Source: a virus. From it: 21,335 bases of DNA. The position numbers and the translations under genes are program-made. How positions within the stretch are numbered: position 1 is the stretch's first letter; every line of letters starts with the position of its first letter. This document shows, piece by piece, positions 5,791-12,677 of the stretch. The notes under the pieces are model-generated. The model was not told the origin of the DNA. It saw nothing but the letters and a program-made list of their open reading frames with translations, and made no database searches. Location: the IMG/VR virus record IMGVR_UViG_3300001979_000006, positions 1-21,335 of that record, one strand, 5' to 3'.

Positions 5791-6021
5791 TCAAATCTCC
5801 ACAAGGCGATATTCACCGCCAGTATTTTTGTATTCTTCCAGCAGATCATCTGCCAGACCCTTTGCATTCACCGGAGGGGTCAGAGAAACCCAACCCGCGC
5901 CATCCATCTTTTGTACTTGCCAGCGGCGTTCCGTTGCCGGAGAAACTGCATTCTTGTTTGCCACAGGCAAACCCGTCTTTTGATCACGAATCCAACCAGC
6001 ACGAGCACTACAAATCAGCAT
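5791..6021 (-). CDS. Hypothetical protein (76 aa)
   Basis: It starts MLICSARAGWIRDQKTGLPV and has ATERRWQVQKMDGAGWVSLT in the middle, then a helix LADDLLEEYKN and GEYRLVEI at the end. This looks like a small alpha/beta domain; I do not recognise a family. The ATG at 6021 is preceded by AAGGAT at 6 bases. It is the first gene after the UUCG hairpin and ends one base before the prepilin-like gene, so the two are surely cotranscribed. Confidence 0.68.
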   Translation of the reverse strand: MLICSARAGWIRDQKTGLPVANKNAVSPATERRWQVQKMDGAGWVSLTPPVNAKGLADDLLEEYKNTGGEYRLVEI

Positions 6022-6048
6022 GTCAAATCCTTGTGAAACCGGAGGGAA

Positions 6049-6064
6049 GCGCCCCGAAGGGCGC
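6049..6064 (-). promoter_or_regulatory. UUCG-tetraloop hairpin between two genes
   Basis: On the minus-strand RNA this is GCGCCC-UUCG-GGGCGC, a 6-bp GC stem with the extra-stable UUCG loop. No T-run follows, so it is not a standard terminator. It could set mRNA 3' stability or processing for the gene at 6073-6612, or damp expression of the genes after it. Confidence 0.6.
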
Positions 6065-6072
6065 GGAACAAC

Positions 6073-6612
6073 TTACGACCGAGCGACAGCCTTGGCCTTC
6101 GGTTTGCCCAGAGTGTTGAAGTAATTCATCACCGCAACATTGTTAGCATCGAAGATTGCTTCCACACTTTCGTCATACGTCACATCGTTGTTCTTGAATG
6201 ACAGACGATCACGAACTTGTTGTTCGTACCAACCCGACGACAGGTTGTCGAGCAGATTAGCTTCAAGCAGGGATGCCATCGAAGCCATCAGCGAATAGCG
6301 AGCCTTCGGCGGCAAGACTGGAAGGGCAACCGAAGCCATACCTTGACACACAGCCAGTTCCTGGACACGACCCTTTGGAATGGTGAACAGCGGCGGCAGA
6401 GTTTCGAACTTATGCTTGGCTTCAGCACGACCAAGAGCCTTCACGAAACGTTCGTTCTCGCGGCAGCGAGCCGGTTGGCCGACGATGATATCACCGCCTT
6501 CGGTCACCATCCAGGGAACAGTAACGCCGCCAGTTTGCTTATCTTCCAGACCGCTCCAAGTGCGTTGCTGTTGGTCGCGGAGATGAATGAAGCAGATTTT
6601 GTTCGTGATCAT
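6073..6612 (-). CDS. Hypothetical protein (179 aa), first gene after a promoter
   Basis: It starts MITNKICFIHLRDQQQRTWS and has a beta-rich first half with VTVPWMVTEGGDIIVGQPAR, a possible nucleotide- or ligand-binding fold, then FETLPPLFTIPKGRVQEL. The second half is helical, with repeated Ala/Leu (SLMASMASLLEANLLDNL) and a basic tail KPKAKAVARS. No family is recognised. Its Ala-rich codon use and regular composition suggest high expression. The start follows AGGAAT and lies 41 bases past a promoter core, and a stable hairpin follows its stop, so it may be the most abundant product of this operon. Confidence 0.78.
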   Translation of the reverse strand: MITNKICFIHLRDQQQRTWSGLEDKQTGGVTVPWMVTEGGDIIVGQPARCRENERFVKALGRAEAKHKFETLPPLFTIPKGRVQELAVCQGMASVALPVLPPKARYSLMASMASLLEANLLDNLSSGWYEQQVRDRLSFKNNDVTYDESVEAIFDANNVAVMNYFNTLGKPKAKAVARS

Positions 6613-6652
6613 TTTGTTTATTCCTGAGAATGTTTATCAATGTTCCGCATTA

Positions 6653-6697
6653 GTTAGCGGATAGGAGAATTCTACCTATGTCTATGTAAAGAGTAAA
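6653..6697 (-). promoter_or_regulatory. Sigma70-like promoter with conserved downstream box (copy 1)
   Basis: On the minus strand: -35 TTTACT (6697-6692), 17-base spacer, -10 TAGAAT (6674-6669), then TCTCCTATCCGCTAAC. It has the same layout as the site at 15617-15661: identical -35, same spacer length, and 13 of 16 downstream bases identical. It drives the gene at 6612 and the operon to 3773. Confidence 0.72.
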
Positions 6698-6714
6698 GCT
6701 ATGCTAATATGAAT

Positions 6715-7107
6715 TCAGATTTCGATCGATGGAATATGATCTGGAAAATAATGAACTTCGTGTTGATCATAAACACGACAAAAATACATCTGGTAATATT
6801 CTTCTGGTTGACCGAGAATTTGATCACATAAAAAGTAGTGGAATGAATCCAAAGTATCCTCTTCGAATTCAGGATATGCTTGGGGATGCTTTTCCTCTAA
6901 CATATACATGATCTGTTCAAATTCATCCTCATTTAGGACTCCATTACCAAATCCAGGATTTGTCGCATTTCGGCTGTTGAACATCTTAGCAATATCAACA
7001 TAGGCTTTCGCCATCTCTAGAGTCAACCCGGATGTGATTTGCTTCTTATAATGGTCTGCATCATTTTCCCAAGTCGTGATTGAAACTTGGTATCCTTGCA
7101 AAATCAT
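6715..7107 (-). CDS. Conserved T4-like hypothetical protein (130 aa)
   Basis: It starts MILQGYQVSITTWENDADHY and continues with a helix-rich, acidic, Tyr-rich body (MYMLEEKHPQAYPEF, DSFHYFLCDQILG, YYQMYFCRVYDQHEV). The VSITTWENDADHYKK opening resembles a conserved T4-like small protein I have seen but cannot name. The start overlaps the previous stop (ATGA at 7107). It is the last gene of the TelA operon; no terminator is seen before the promoter at 6697, so read-through is likely. Function unknown. Confidence 0.75.
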   Translation of the reverse strand: MILQGYQVSITTWENDADHYKKQITSGLTLEMAKAYVDIAKMFNSRNATNPGFGNGVLNEDEFEQIMYMLEEKHPQAYPEFEEDTLDSFHYFLCDQILGQPEEYYQMYFCRVYDQHEVHYFPDHIPSIEI

Positions 7108-7295
7108 AGAATCTCGCTATAGAAAGAAAAATCAATAAAGAACTCATCTTGCGAGGCTTCTATATCAATCCCCTCATCTTTAAGGGTCTTGACAGTCTCT
7201 CGCATATTTTGCATTCCAGTCTTGGTGATATTATCAATCACCCGTTGCTTTTCAGGAGACCAGAATACATCGCTTTGCCTGTCAGAGTCTTCCAT
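7104..7295 (-). CDS. Small hypothetical protein (63 aa)
   Basis: It starts MEDSDRQSDVFWSPEKQRVI and ends acidic with FFIDFSFYSEIL. The middle is a helix, MQNMRETVKTLKDEG. The ATG at 7295 overlaps the end of the preceding gene by 14 bases, and the stop overlaps the next start as ATGA. There is no clear Shine-Dalgarno, so translation probably depends on coupling. A longer reading from an ATG at 7394 also lacks a ribosome site. No family recognised. Confidence 0.6.
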   Translation of the reverse strand: MEDSDRQSDVFWSPEKQRVIDNITKTGMQNMRETVKTLKDEGIDIEASQDEFFIDFSFYSEIL

Positions 7296-7626
7296 AATTT
7301 TTGATCTGTTTTGAATAGTCGAAACAAGGTTCTGTTCTTCGCTTATTATCGACGTTCGGAACGCTGGTGTTTGTTTTTGGATCGAATAGCTCATCGGTGA
7401 AGAAGATGCTCATTGCTCCATCGCCCTCATATACAATGAAGGAACGCCCGATGAAATCCTTCCTATACATTTTCTTGTAGCTGCCATAGCAAGCCCCGTC
7501 GATGCCCAGGCTGGACGTCCACATGGATTTGTATTTCCATAGAGTCTGTTCAGCCCGATACATCTCAAGCTCAAATGCAGCAATCGGACATTCTTCGACC
7601 AGGTCCCAGAATTTTACTTTTTCCAA
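7282..7626 (-). CDS. Hypothetical protein (114 aa) with TTG start
   Basis: The first codon is TTG at 7626, giving MEKVKFWDLVEECPIAAFEL. It follows AGGAG in the end of telA by 8 bases, a strong site that supports the rare start. The body is aromatic-rich (LWKYKSMWTSSLG, SIFFTDELF) with IGRSFIVYEGDGAM, probably an alpha/beta domain. It overlaps the stop of telA by 13 bases, so it is probably coupled to TelA. No named family. Confidence 0.7.
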   Translation of the reverse strand: MEKVKFWDLVEECPIAAFELEMYRAEQTLWKYKSMWTSSLGIDGACYGSYKKMYRKDFIGRSFIVYEGDGAMSIFFTDELFDPKTNTSVPNVDNKRRTEPCFDYSKQIKNYGRL

Positions 7627-8777
7627 GAAAGCATCTCCTGCTTCATCGAATCGCGTAGCATGCTAATCTTGGCAGAAGCCTGTTGACGCTCTTGGCGTCC
7701 AGCTTCCTGAATTTGCTTGACTTGATGAACGCTATCGATCAGCTGCTGTTGCATATATTCCAACGTTTCGATATCGACCACCGAGCGCTCCGATGACTTC
7801 GCCACCGCGATTGCGTTCTGATTGTTCAATGCTGCTGCCTTACGGAAAAATTCGTTCGTCTTGTCGTCCATCTGATTACCCAATTCTGCGTTTTCCTTCT
7901 GACGCAGAGCTAGAATCGTCATAGACAGTTGCTTCTTCCAGGCAGGAATCGTCGTATTGATCAGATCGTTGAATTTCTCAACCATTGCCACATTACCAGC
8001 TTGAATCTGACGAATCTCCGGAGCCGTCAGGAGCGCGACCTGTTGCATGCGCTTCAAGCGATCAACCTGTTTCTCCCACAGTTTGATTCGCTGCTCATAT
8101 TCCTGCACTGATTGAATGAAAAATTGATCAGTGGAGCTTTCGGCCTCCTGCTTCTTGGCTTTATACTCTGCATTCATGTTTACAATCAGGGCTTCCGCTG
8201 CTTCGATGGAATAACCAAGTTCATGGTATTCCTGCATATTCTTTTCGTAAAGCTGATCCAAGAAGCGATTGTCTTCCCGCATCACATTTTGGCGGCTGCT
8301 CAGGTCTTGTCCGATCTTTTCGATAGACTTGCTTGTGTCTTCAAACTGAGCCAGGACTTCAACCTGCTTCTTCTTGAAGAAGTTCGTCACCTTACCGATG
8401 AAACCCTTATTCTTGTCGATGTTCAGATCATCAACATTCACTTGTGACGTCAGAGCCAGAATTTGGGTAATACCATCACCAAAATCCCCCATCTTGCCGG
8501 TTGTAGTTCGTTGAAGGACGGTATCCGACAGCGCGGCGACTTCCTTACCTGCTTCAGTGCCGAATTCGCTGATTGCCATCTGATCAGTCAGCGCCCTGGC
8601 CTTCACCAGTTTGTTTGACGCTTGAGTCGAGACATTGGCAACCGCATATTCTCGCTTCGGAGCTTGCTGGATAGCGGAGAAATCCGCAAGTTTCTCCGGG
8701 TACATGAGATTAACAGATGTGTCCTTAATGACCTCAGCGGTCGCGTTGCCAAAAAGGCTGTCATATTGTTTGGCCAT
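7614..8777 (-). CDS. telA: TelA-like toxic anion (tellurite) resistance family protein
   Basis: A 387-aa, mostly helical cytosolic protein. Family hallmarks are FLDQLYEKNMQEYHELGYSI with EAAEALI, the central LTAPEIRQIQAGN, then TTIPAWKKQLSMTILALRQ and ELGNQMDDKTNEFFRKAA. TelA/KlaA proteins go with ter genes and cell-envelope stress; the biochemical role is not settled. A disordered Gln/Ser/Thr-rich N-terminus (about 1-75) precedes the helical core. It sits in its own operon (promoter near 10414) rather than in the TerC/TerD operon that lies just upstream, but the two are adjacent and same-strand. Confident family call; substrate unknown. Confidence 0.9.
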   Translation of the reverse strand: MAKQYDSLFGNATAEVIKDTSVNLMYPEKLADFSAIQQAPKREYAVANVSTQASNKLVKARALTDQMAISEFGTEAGKEVAALSDTVLQRTTTGKMGDFGDGITQILALTSQVNVDDLNIDKNKGFIGKVTNFFKKKQVEVLAQFEDTSKSIEKIGQDLSSRQNVMREDNRFLDQLYEKNMQEYHELGYSIEAAEALIVNMNAEYKAKKQEAESSTDQFFIQSVQEYEQRIKLWEKQVDRLKRMQQVALLTAPEIRQIQAGNVAMVEKFNDLINTTIPAWKKQLSMTILALRQKENAELGNQMDDKTNEFFRKAAALNNQNAIAVAKSSERSVVDIETLEYMQQQLIDSVHQVKQIQEAGRQERQQASAKISMLRDSMKQEMLSWKK

Positions 8778-8782
8778 GATGT

Positions 8783-8908
8783 TTATTTGTCAGTTCGTAG
8801 AAATTCGTGTTTGCGGGCAAAGATACGCATTAGACGCGCGTATTCTTCGTGATTACCTCTGGATTTCTTCCAACACCAATTGATCCAGTATTCCAACTTA
8901 TCATTCAT
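8783..8908 (-). CDS. Trp-rich microprotein (41 aa)
   Basis: It reads MNDKLEYWINWCWKKSRGNH, then EEYARLMRIFARKHEFLRTD and K. It is basic, with three Trp in the first 13 residues, suggesting a helical peptide that binds membrane or protein. The ATG at 8908 overlaps the stop of the gene at 8905-9747 as ATGA, and it ends 5 bases before telA. The ORF fills the gap exactly. No family known. Confidence 0.65.
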   Translation of the reverse strand: MNDKLEYWINWCWKKSRGNHEEYARLMRIFARKHEFLRTDK

Positions 8909-9747
8909 AGCAACCTCTTCAGGGCTGCCGAGATATCATCCAAGCTATCATCGCCCTTGATCAAAGCGTTTCGCAGGACGTTCTCAACCACTGGAATAAC
9001 CGTCAACTCCAGTTCTTCTAAGAAGGTCTTGTTCTGGCGGCAGATGTCTTCCATGTTGGTCATTTGTCCCCGATTCATAACCATCAAAGACTGTGACTTC
9101 ATGAACATCTCTTGCCGACGATAGATCAGGTCTTTGACCGTATCGTCCTTGGAACGATCAACAATATAATCCAAGGTGTTCATCGTGTTCACGATGTCTT
9201 CATAAATCGCATCCAGAGTCTTCTTCGCCGTCGCAATACCATCAAGGAATGGGTCTAGATGATATTGCACCAAATTACGATACAAAGCAACTGCCTTCTC
9301 TGTGTTGCGCTTCACTTCCTTGCGGATCGTATCGATGTCGCGAGGCTGCTTAGATGAGCGTAGAAACGAGAAAACGCCTCTGGGCTTATCCTCGCCTTCG
9401 ATCTGTCGGATAGCCTCCAGGATGTGTGTCTTAGGCTCATCTAGACGCTTCTTCAGTTCGGAGAAGTTACTAACCACAACGTCCACGCATCGATTCGCTT
9501 CCGTTGCCTCTGCTACGTGGTGGGCTCCGATGTCTGAAACTTGCGTCGGTGTGATCTTGTCCGGAGAAATACCGTTCAGGATATAGTTAATGCGTTTGGC
9601 TGTGGTATTCACATGGTGCAGACTACACCAATTTTGAATATCCTCCAGCGCATCCTGCTTCTTTACTTCCCCGAACAGGTTGCGAGAGTCAGTTTGAAAC
9701 AAAGACATTCTCTTGTTTTCTCCGAACAGTTTGCTATAGTCGGTCAT
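8905..9747 (-). CDS. Helical protein upstream of TelA (uncharacterised; ter-cassette partner)
   Basis: A 280-aa protein, nearly all helix: a polar N-terminus (MTDYSKLFGENKRMSLFQTD), then CSLHHVNTTAKRINYILNGI, VVSNFSELKKRLDE, a basic loop FSFLRSSKQPRD, and long heptad-like helices to the end (TELELTV-like LEELELTVIPVVENVL). In bacteria TelA is often paired with an XpaC/YceG-type partner; this gene sits where such a partner would be, but I see no clear XpaC signature. The ATG at 9747 lies 4 bases after the zinc-ribbon stop, so translation is coupled. A longer frame to 9861 overlaps that gene and is rejected. Confidence 0.72.
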   Translation of the reverse strand: MTDYSKLFGENKRMSLFQTDSRNLFGEVKKQDALEDIQNWCSLHHVNTTAKRINYILNGISPDKITPTQVSDIGAHHVAEATEANRCVDVVVSNFSELKKRLDEPKTHILEAIRQIEGEDKPRGVFSFLRSSKQPRDIDTIRKEVKRNTEKAVALYRNLVQYHLDPFLDGIATAKKTLDAIYEDIVNTMNTLDYIVDRSKDDTVKDLIYRRQEMFMKSQSLMVMNRGQMTNMEDICRQNKTFLEELELTVIPVVENVLRNALIKGDDSLDDISAALKRLL

Positions 9748-9751
9748 GTCA

Positions 9752-9943
9752 TTACCGAACGAAAATTTCCTTACCGCAGGGAGGGCACTTGATATAACGA
9801 TCAATATCCGTGTGTCCTGAATAGTCAGTCGATTTGCGTTGTTGAATATCGTTCGGAACATATTCCAAGGTTGCCCCGCAGTTATGACAAATACACTGCT
9901 TCACAACCGAATGATGCGGGGTCGTGCTTACGACAGTTACCAT
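9752..9943 (-). CDS. Zinc-ribbon small protein (63 aa)
   Basis: Two Cys pairs, CICHNC (17-22) and CPPC near 53-56, frame a middle segment LEYVPNDIQQRKSTDYSGHT. This matches a common T4-like small zinc ribbon of the form 'CxxCG..LEY...D...DY.G..D....I.CP.CGKEI'. The ending CPPCGKEIFVR is typical. The ATG shares a TAATG junction with the stop of the gene before it (9943). It probably binds one zinc; partner or target unknown. Confidence 0.78.
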   Translation of the reverse strand: MVTVVSTTPHHSVVKQCICHNCGATLEYVPNDIQQRKSTDYSGHTDIDRYIKCPPCGKEIFVR

Positions 9944-10371
9944 TACAGACTCCGAGATTTCTTAACTTGATTATTATACCAGGCGCGTGCCATCTTGACC
10001 AAGACTTCATGACGAAGCTGTTCAGGGCCGCTTTTATATTTCAAGCGAGATTCTGCAGCACCGATGATGACGTCTTGCCAGTATCGGGTCTGAATGGCTA
10101 GGAATCTTGGTTGGAGTTTGTAATAATCGAAGATTTCCCAAAAGTCAGAAAGGTCGCGGCGATCCCCATCGATATGGAGTGCGCTACAATGGTCAATCAA
10201 AAGTCCCTTGCGGCAATATGCTTTCTTTTTGATATAGATCAAACCTTTGTTTTCGGGGGATTCCTTTTCCCAATCTGCGATAGCCGATTCATAAATCGGC
10301 ATCTCTTCCTTGCGAAAGTTAGTCAGCAGATCGCTTTCAAAGATTTCGTCGATACTGTAATAATCTTCCAT
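9943..10371 (-). CDS. Hypothetical protein (142 aa), first gene of TelA operon
   Basis: It starts MEDYYSIDEIFESDLLTNFR and continues with a helical body (YESAIADWEKESPENKG, KKKAYCRKGLLIDHC, DLSDFWEIFDYYKLQPRFLA) and a basic tail NNQVKKSRSL. No known motif is recognised. The ATG at 10371 follows GGAG by 9 bases. It is the first gene after the terminator of the ter operon and a candidate -10, so it should lead the TelA transcript. Its stop overlaps the zinc-ribbon start (TAATG). Confidence 0.72.
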   Translation of the reverse strand: MEDYYSIDEIFESDLLTNFRKEEMPIYESAIADWEKESPENKGLIYIKKKAYCRKGLLIDHCSALHIDGDRRDLSDFWEIFDYYKLQPRFLAIQTRYWQDVIIGAAESRLKYKSGPEQLRHEVLVKMARAWYNNQVKKSRSL

Positions 10372-10408
10372 GATATAGCTCCAGTATGAGATTCACATTT
10401 ACCCGCTA

Positions 10409-10414
10409 ATTATA
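10409..10414 (-). promoter_or_regulatory. Candidate promoter -10 (TATAAT) of TelA operon
   Basis: A perfect TATAAT on the minus strand (10414-10409) lies 37 bases before the ATG at 10371, just past the terminator. No good -35 is seen at the right spacing, since it would fall in the terminator stem. Confidence 0.35.
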
Positions 10415-10428
10415 ACGATGTAAATGCG

Positions 10429-10457
10429 AAAAGGGAACCCCTTTCGGAGTTCCCTTT
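10429..10457 (-). terminator. Intrinsic terminator at the end of the ter operon
   Basis: On the minus strand: AAAGGGAAC (10457-10449), a GAAA-type loop region with extra GC pairs, then GTTCCCTTTT ending at 10429. A 9-bp stem plus T-run follows the 32-aa membrane peptide gene. Confidence 0.85.
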
Positions 10458-10464
10458 ATGATGC

Positions 10465-10563
10465 TTAATTATGGAATGTGTCGGCTAGCATTCCCAACAT
10501 CATGATAATGAAAGCAACGATGTACATTCCAAGGACGATATCATCAATGCTCAGATCGATCAT
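10465..10563 (-). CDS. Single-membrane-helix microprotein (32 aa)
   Basis: It reads MIDLSIDDIVLGMYIVAFII then MMLGMLADTFHN. A hydrophobic stretch from about residue 9 to 26 forms one membrane helix with acidic residues on the N-terminal side. The ATG (10563-10561) overlaps the TGA of the VWA gene as ATGA, and the terminator follows its stop by only 7 bases, so it is the last gene of the ter operon. It may act at the membrane with TerC or the VWA proteins; this is inferred only from position. Confidence 0.65.
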   Translation of the reverse strand: MIDLSIDDIVLGMYIVAFIIMMLGMLADTFHN

Positions 10564-11606
10564 ACCGATGCCGGCCAGTAGAGAACCGACGAACCTTCAA
10601 ACAACTTGCGGTTGGTTGATGTAGATTGTACAAAGATGTCGAACTTGCCATGATCACCGGGGACCAGACGAACATCACCAACGTGAGGAAGGCCCAGCAA
10701 ATCACGAGCAGCCGCACCACCGTAGATCGCGCCAGACTTCTTGTCCCGAATAACAATCTTCTTGTAATCCTGAACACGACGTTCTGGCTTGGTCAGTTCG
10801 TAGTATGCTGCCCCTTTTGTATAGGCACGACCACCAAGACGACGCTCACAAACATCCTTGATCTGATCCCCGTCTTCCTTCTCCAGTACCTTCCAGATAC
10901 TGACTTGTTGCGAGATATCAGTCAGAGCGGCTTTAACGTCCTTGACCGAAACATCGTTCAAATTCGTGTAGAAGCTGGTGGTGCTCTTAGCCCCGCTGGA
11001 ACGTGCGCTATAGAAATTGCGCATTGCGGTATTCGTAGCAGCCGAAGCAACTTCAACACCCTTGGTAGTTTGATCCCATTCCAGAATGTTGCCATCCGGC
11101 AGACCAAGTTCGCGGGTAAGTCGAGCCTTATAACCGCGAGGAACACGGAACACAAAGGTCCAACGATCGGTGGCCTGTAGACGACGAATTTCTTGACCAA
11201 GAGCCGGACCAGACCAACGACGCGAAGAGTTGTCTTCGCCGTCAGTGATGACCATGACCAGGAATGAAACCGTTTCTTGGTTTGCATCCGGAACACGCTT
11301 GAATTGTTCGATCAGCTCACCAACCGAATCAAACAACGGAGTGGATGAACCGTTGGTATCATAGTAGTGTTCATCGACCGGCTTGAGGGCCGTAACCGAT
11401 GCCAGCTGAACATCGAATTTGTTGATCGCAGGACGACCAATACCGCAATCGATCACCGATACAATCGTATCTTGGTTTTGAGCAATTGCCTCTTCCTTAA
11501 TAGAAGAGATATTGCTGTTATAGTCTCGGGCAGCAGCTTGTCGAATGTGCGTCATCGACGCCGAACGATCCCGGCTAATTCCGATGTAATTTTTGATATG
11601 ACTCAT
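10560..11606 (-). CDS. VWA-domain protein of the ter cassette (348 aa)
   Basis: A von Willebrand A domain with a full metal-ion-dependent adhesion site: DRSAS (13-17), Thr in GSSTPL (near 89) and Asp122 in VITDGEDNSS. The N-terminus KNYIGISRDRSASM is typical of cytosolic VWA proteins. The C-terminal third (about 250-348) is a separate basic domain with GGRAYTKGAAYYELTKPERR and LFEGSSVLYWPAS, a possible partner-binding or ligand domain. VWA proteins of ter systems are thought to build metal-dependent complexes with TerD-family proteins. It is joined to its neighbours by ATGA overlaps at both ends. Confidence 0.88.
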   Translation of the reverse strand: MSHIKNYIGISRDRSASMTHIRQAAARDYNSNISSIKEEAIAQNQDTIVSVIDCGIGRPAINKFDVQLASVTALKPVDEHYYDTNGSSTPLFDSVGELIEQFKRVPDANQETVSFLVMVITDGEDNSSRRWSGPALGQEIRRLQATDRWTFVFRVPRGYKARLTRELGLPDGNILEWDQTTKGVEVASAATNTAMRNFYSARSSGAKSTTSFYTNLNDVSVKDVKAALTDISQQVSIWKVLEKEDGDQIKDVCERRLGGRAYTKGAAYYELTKPERRVQDYKKIVIRDKKSGAIYGGAAARDLLGLPHVGDVRLVPGDHGKFDIFVQSTSTNRKLFEGSSVLYWPASV

Positions 11607-11785
11607 TTGTTTTCCTTTGTGTTGTCAAGCCAACGGACAAAATCCTTTTTCTTCCACTTCCCGGTCTTCACCCATTCAAATACCATATCCACCGGAATGG
11701 AAGAAATTTGTTCCGGAGTGAGACGACCGGGATGTTTGATATCATCCGCACGGATATAGTCAGTCTGACGATTATTGATAGTCAT
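11603..11785 (-). CDS. Small hypothetical protein (60 aa)
   Basis: It starts MTINNRQTDYIRADDIKHPG and continues RLTPEQISSIPVDMVFEWVK, with a basic end TGKWKKKDFVRWLDNT. The phrase 'F-x-W-V-x-T-G-x-W ... D-F-x-x-W' resembles small proteins common in T4-like phages. It sits between TerD and a VWA gene with ATGA coupling to the latter (11606), so it may be a ter accessory. No function known. Confidence 0.68.
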   Translation of the reverse strand: MTINNRQTDYIRADDIKHPGRLTPEQISSIPVDMVFEWVKTGKWKKKDFVRWLDNTKENK

Positions 11786-11835
11786 ACAATCAAAAATAAC
11801 GCAATGACCGAAAGTACGATGATGACGATATCCAC
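11782..11835 (-). CDS. Possible 17-aa membrane peptide with GTG start
   Basis: GTG at 11835 starts the peptide (M)DIVIIVLSVIALFLIV, wholly hydrophobic after Asp2. It begins one codon after the TerD stop in the same frame, and its TGA (11784-11782) overlaps the ATG of the next gene at 11785 as ATGA. It fills the only uncoded gap in this operon. There is no good ribosome site, so it may not be translated. Confidence 0.35.
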   Translation of the reverse strand: MDIVIIVLSVIALFLIV

Positions 11836-11838
11836 GTT

Positions 11839-12441
11839 TTAGAATCCAGGAACCTTGAACGCGGTGCAGAAGTCGCTAAGACCCTTTTGGAAGCCTTCAC
11901 CAACTGCGTTCAGAACCCATTCGCCGCTATCGTTCTTCTTGAACTCCACGAACAGCAGAGCCGTCGCAGTCGATGCGTCTTCATCCAGTTGGAACTTGGC
12001 CCGTTCTGCTCCGGTATTGTCGTAGATCGTGGCATATGCCTTTTCGATCTGACCGAAGTTTTGCTTGCGCTCAGCGGCCTCGTGAATGGTGATCACGATA
12101 GCGACACGGGAGGCTTCAGGCGGCAGCTTCTTGAAATCGATTTCAATGCTTTCGTCGTCGCCCTCTCCGCTGCCGGTGCGGTTATCGCCGCTCGACACCA
12201 CAGCGCCGTTGCCGATGTTTTGTTGGTTGTAGTAGCACACCCAACCGTCCTTTTGTGGAGGGATGGCCAGGACTGCACCGAATGGAGAGCCATCTTCACG
12301 GAGCACGAAAGCCGTGGCATCCAGGTCAAAGTCTTGTTGGGTGTCAAACTTCTTCTCGGACCAACCCAGACCAACCTTGACGAAATCCAGACCACCAGCC
12401 TTTGCGAGATTGAGCTTACCGCCCTTTTGGAGTTGCAGCAT
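11839..12441 (-). CDS. terD: TerD family protein (calcium-binding stress protein)
   Basis: A 200-aa TerD domain of normal length: LQKGGKLNLAKAG at the start, VGLGW, then the DFDLDATAFVL core (37-47), the acidic loop GDNRTGSGEGDDESIEIDF (about 85-103) and a C-terminal GEWVLNAVGEGF. Asp37, 39, 41 and the acidic loop are the usual calcium ligands of the family. TerD proteins are cytosolic or membrane-peripheral partners of TerC and act in tellurite resistance, phage inhibition and colicin resistance in bacteria. The start follows AAGGAAAC. It lies 11 bases after the 74-aa gene next to terC, so they are cotranscribed. Confidence 0.95.
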   Translation of the reverse strand: MLQLQKGGKLNLAKAGGLDFVKVGLGWSEKKFDTQQDFDLDATAFVLREDGSPFGAVLAIPPQKDGWVCYYNQQNIGNGAVVSSGDNRTGSGEGDDESIEIDFKKLPPEASRVAIVITIHEAAERKQNFGQIEKAYATIYDNTGAERAKFQLDEDASTATALLFVEFKKNDSGEWVLNAVGEGFQKGLSDFCTAFKVPGF

Positions 12442-12452
12442 GATTTGTTTCC

Positions 12453-12677
12453 TTAAACTAGGTTCTTGATAAGTTGATACAGTTCATTCATTTGGTACGT
12501 TTTACCGTCACTGAAACCTTCATCATATGCGTTCATAACGCCGTCCGTTAGGTCATCATAGTCGGTAAATTTGCAGCCAGGATACGCCTGGCGCACGATC
12601 TTGAGAACAAGGGTCTTCAATTCCAGAGGAAGACCCAAGCCATTGATCTTTGCTTCTACTTCAGGCGTGAGCCGCAT
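12453..12677 (-). CDS. Small acidic protein between terC and terD (74 aa)
   Basis: It starts MRLTPEVEAKINGLGLPLEL and runs through LKTLVLKIVRQAYPGCKFTD into an acidic stretch YDDLTDGVMNAYDEGFSDGK, ending in a helix. The D/E-rich YDDLTDG...DEGFSDG could bind calcium like an EF-hand, but no clear loop is seen. The ATG at 12677 is inside the last codons of terC, a 17-base overlap in another frame, preceded by AAGGAAG. Position in the ter operon suggests a helper role; otherwise unknown. Confidence 0.65.
   Translation of the reverse strand: MRLTPEVEAKINGLGLPLELKTLVLKIVRQAYPGCKFTDYDDLTDGVMNAYDEGFSDGKTYQMNELYQLIKNLV

Noticed and set aside
5464-6036. 190-aa plus-strand open frame
   Set aside because: It runs antisense across several coupled minus-strand genes, has no ribosome site or domain, and its composition looks like a shadow frame.
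10626-11180. 184-aa plus-strand open frame over the VWA gene
   Set aside because: Antisense to a VWA gene with intact motifs; no start signal or recognised motif.
11887-12456. 189-aa plus-strand open frame over terD
   Set aside because: Antisense to TerD; long only because codon bias of terD leaves few stops on the other strand.
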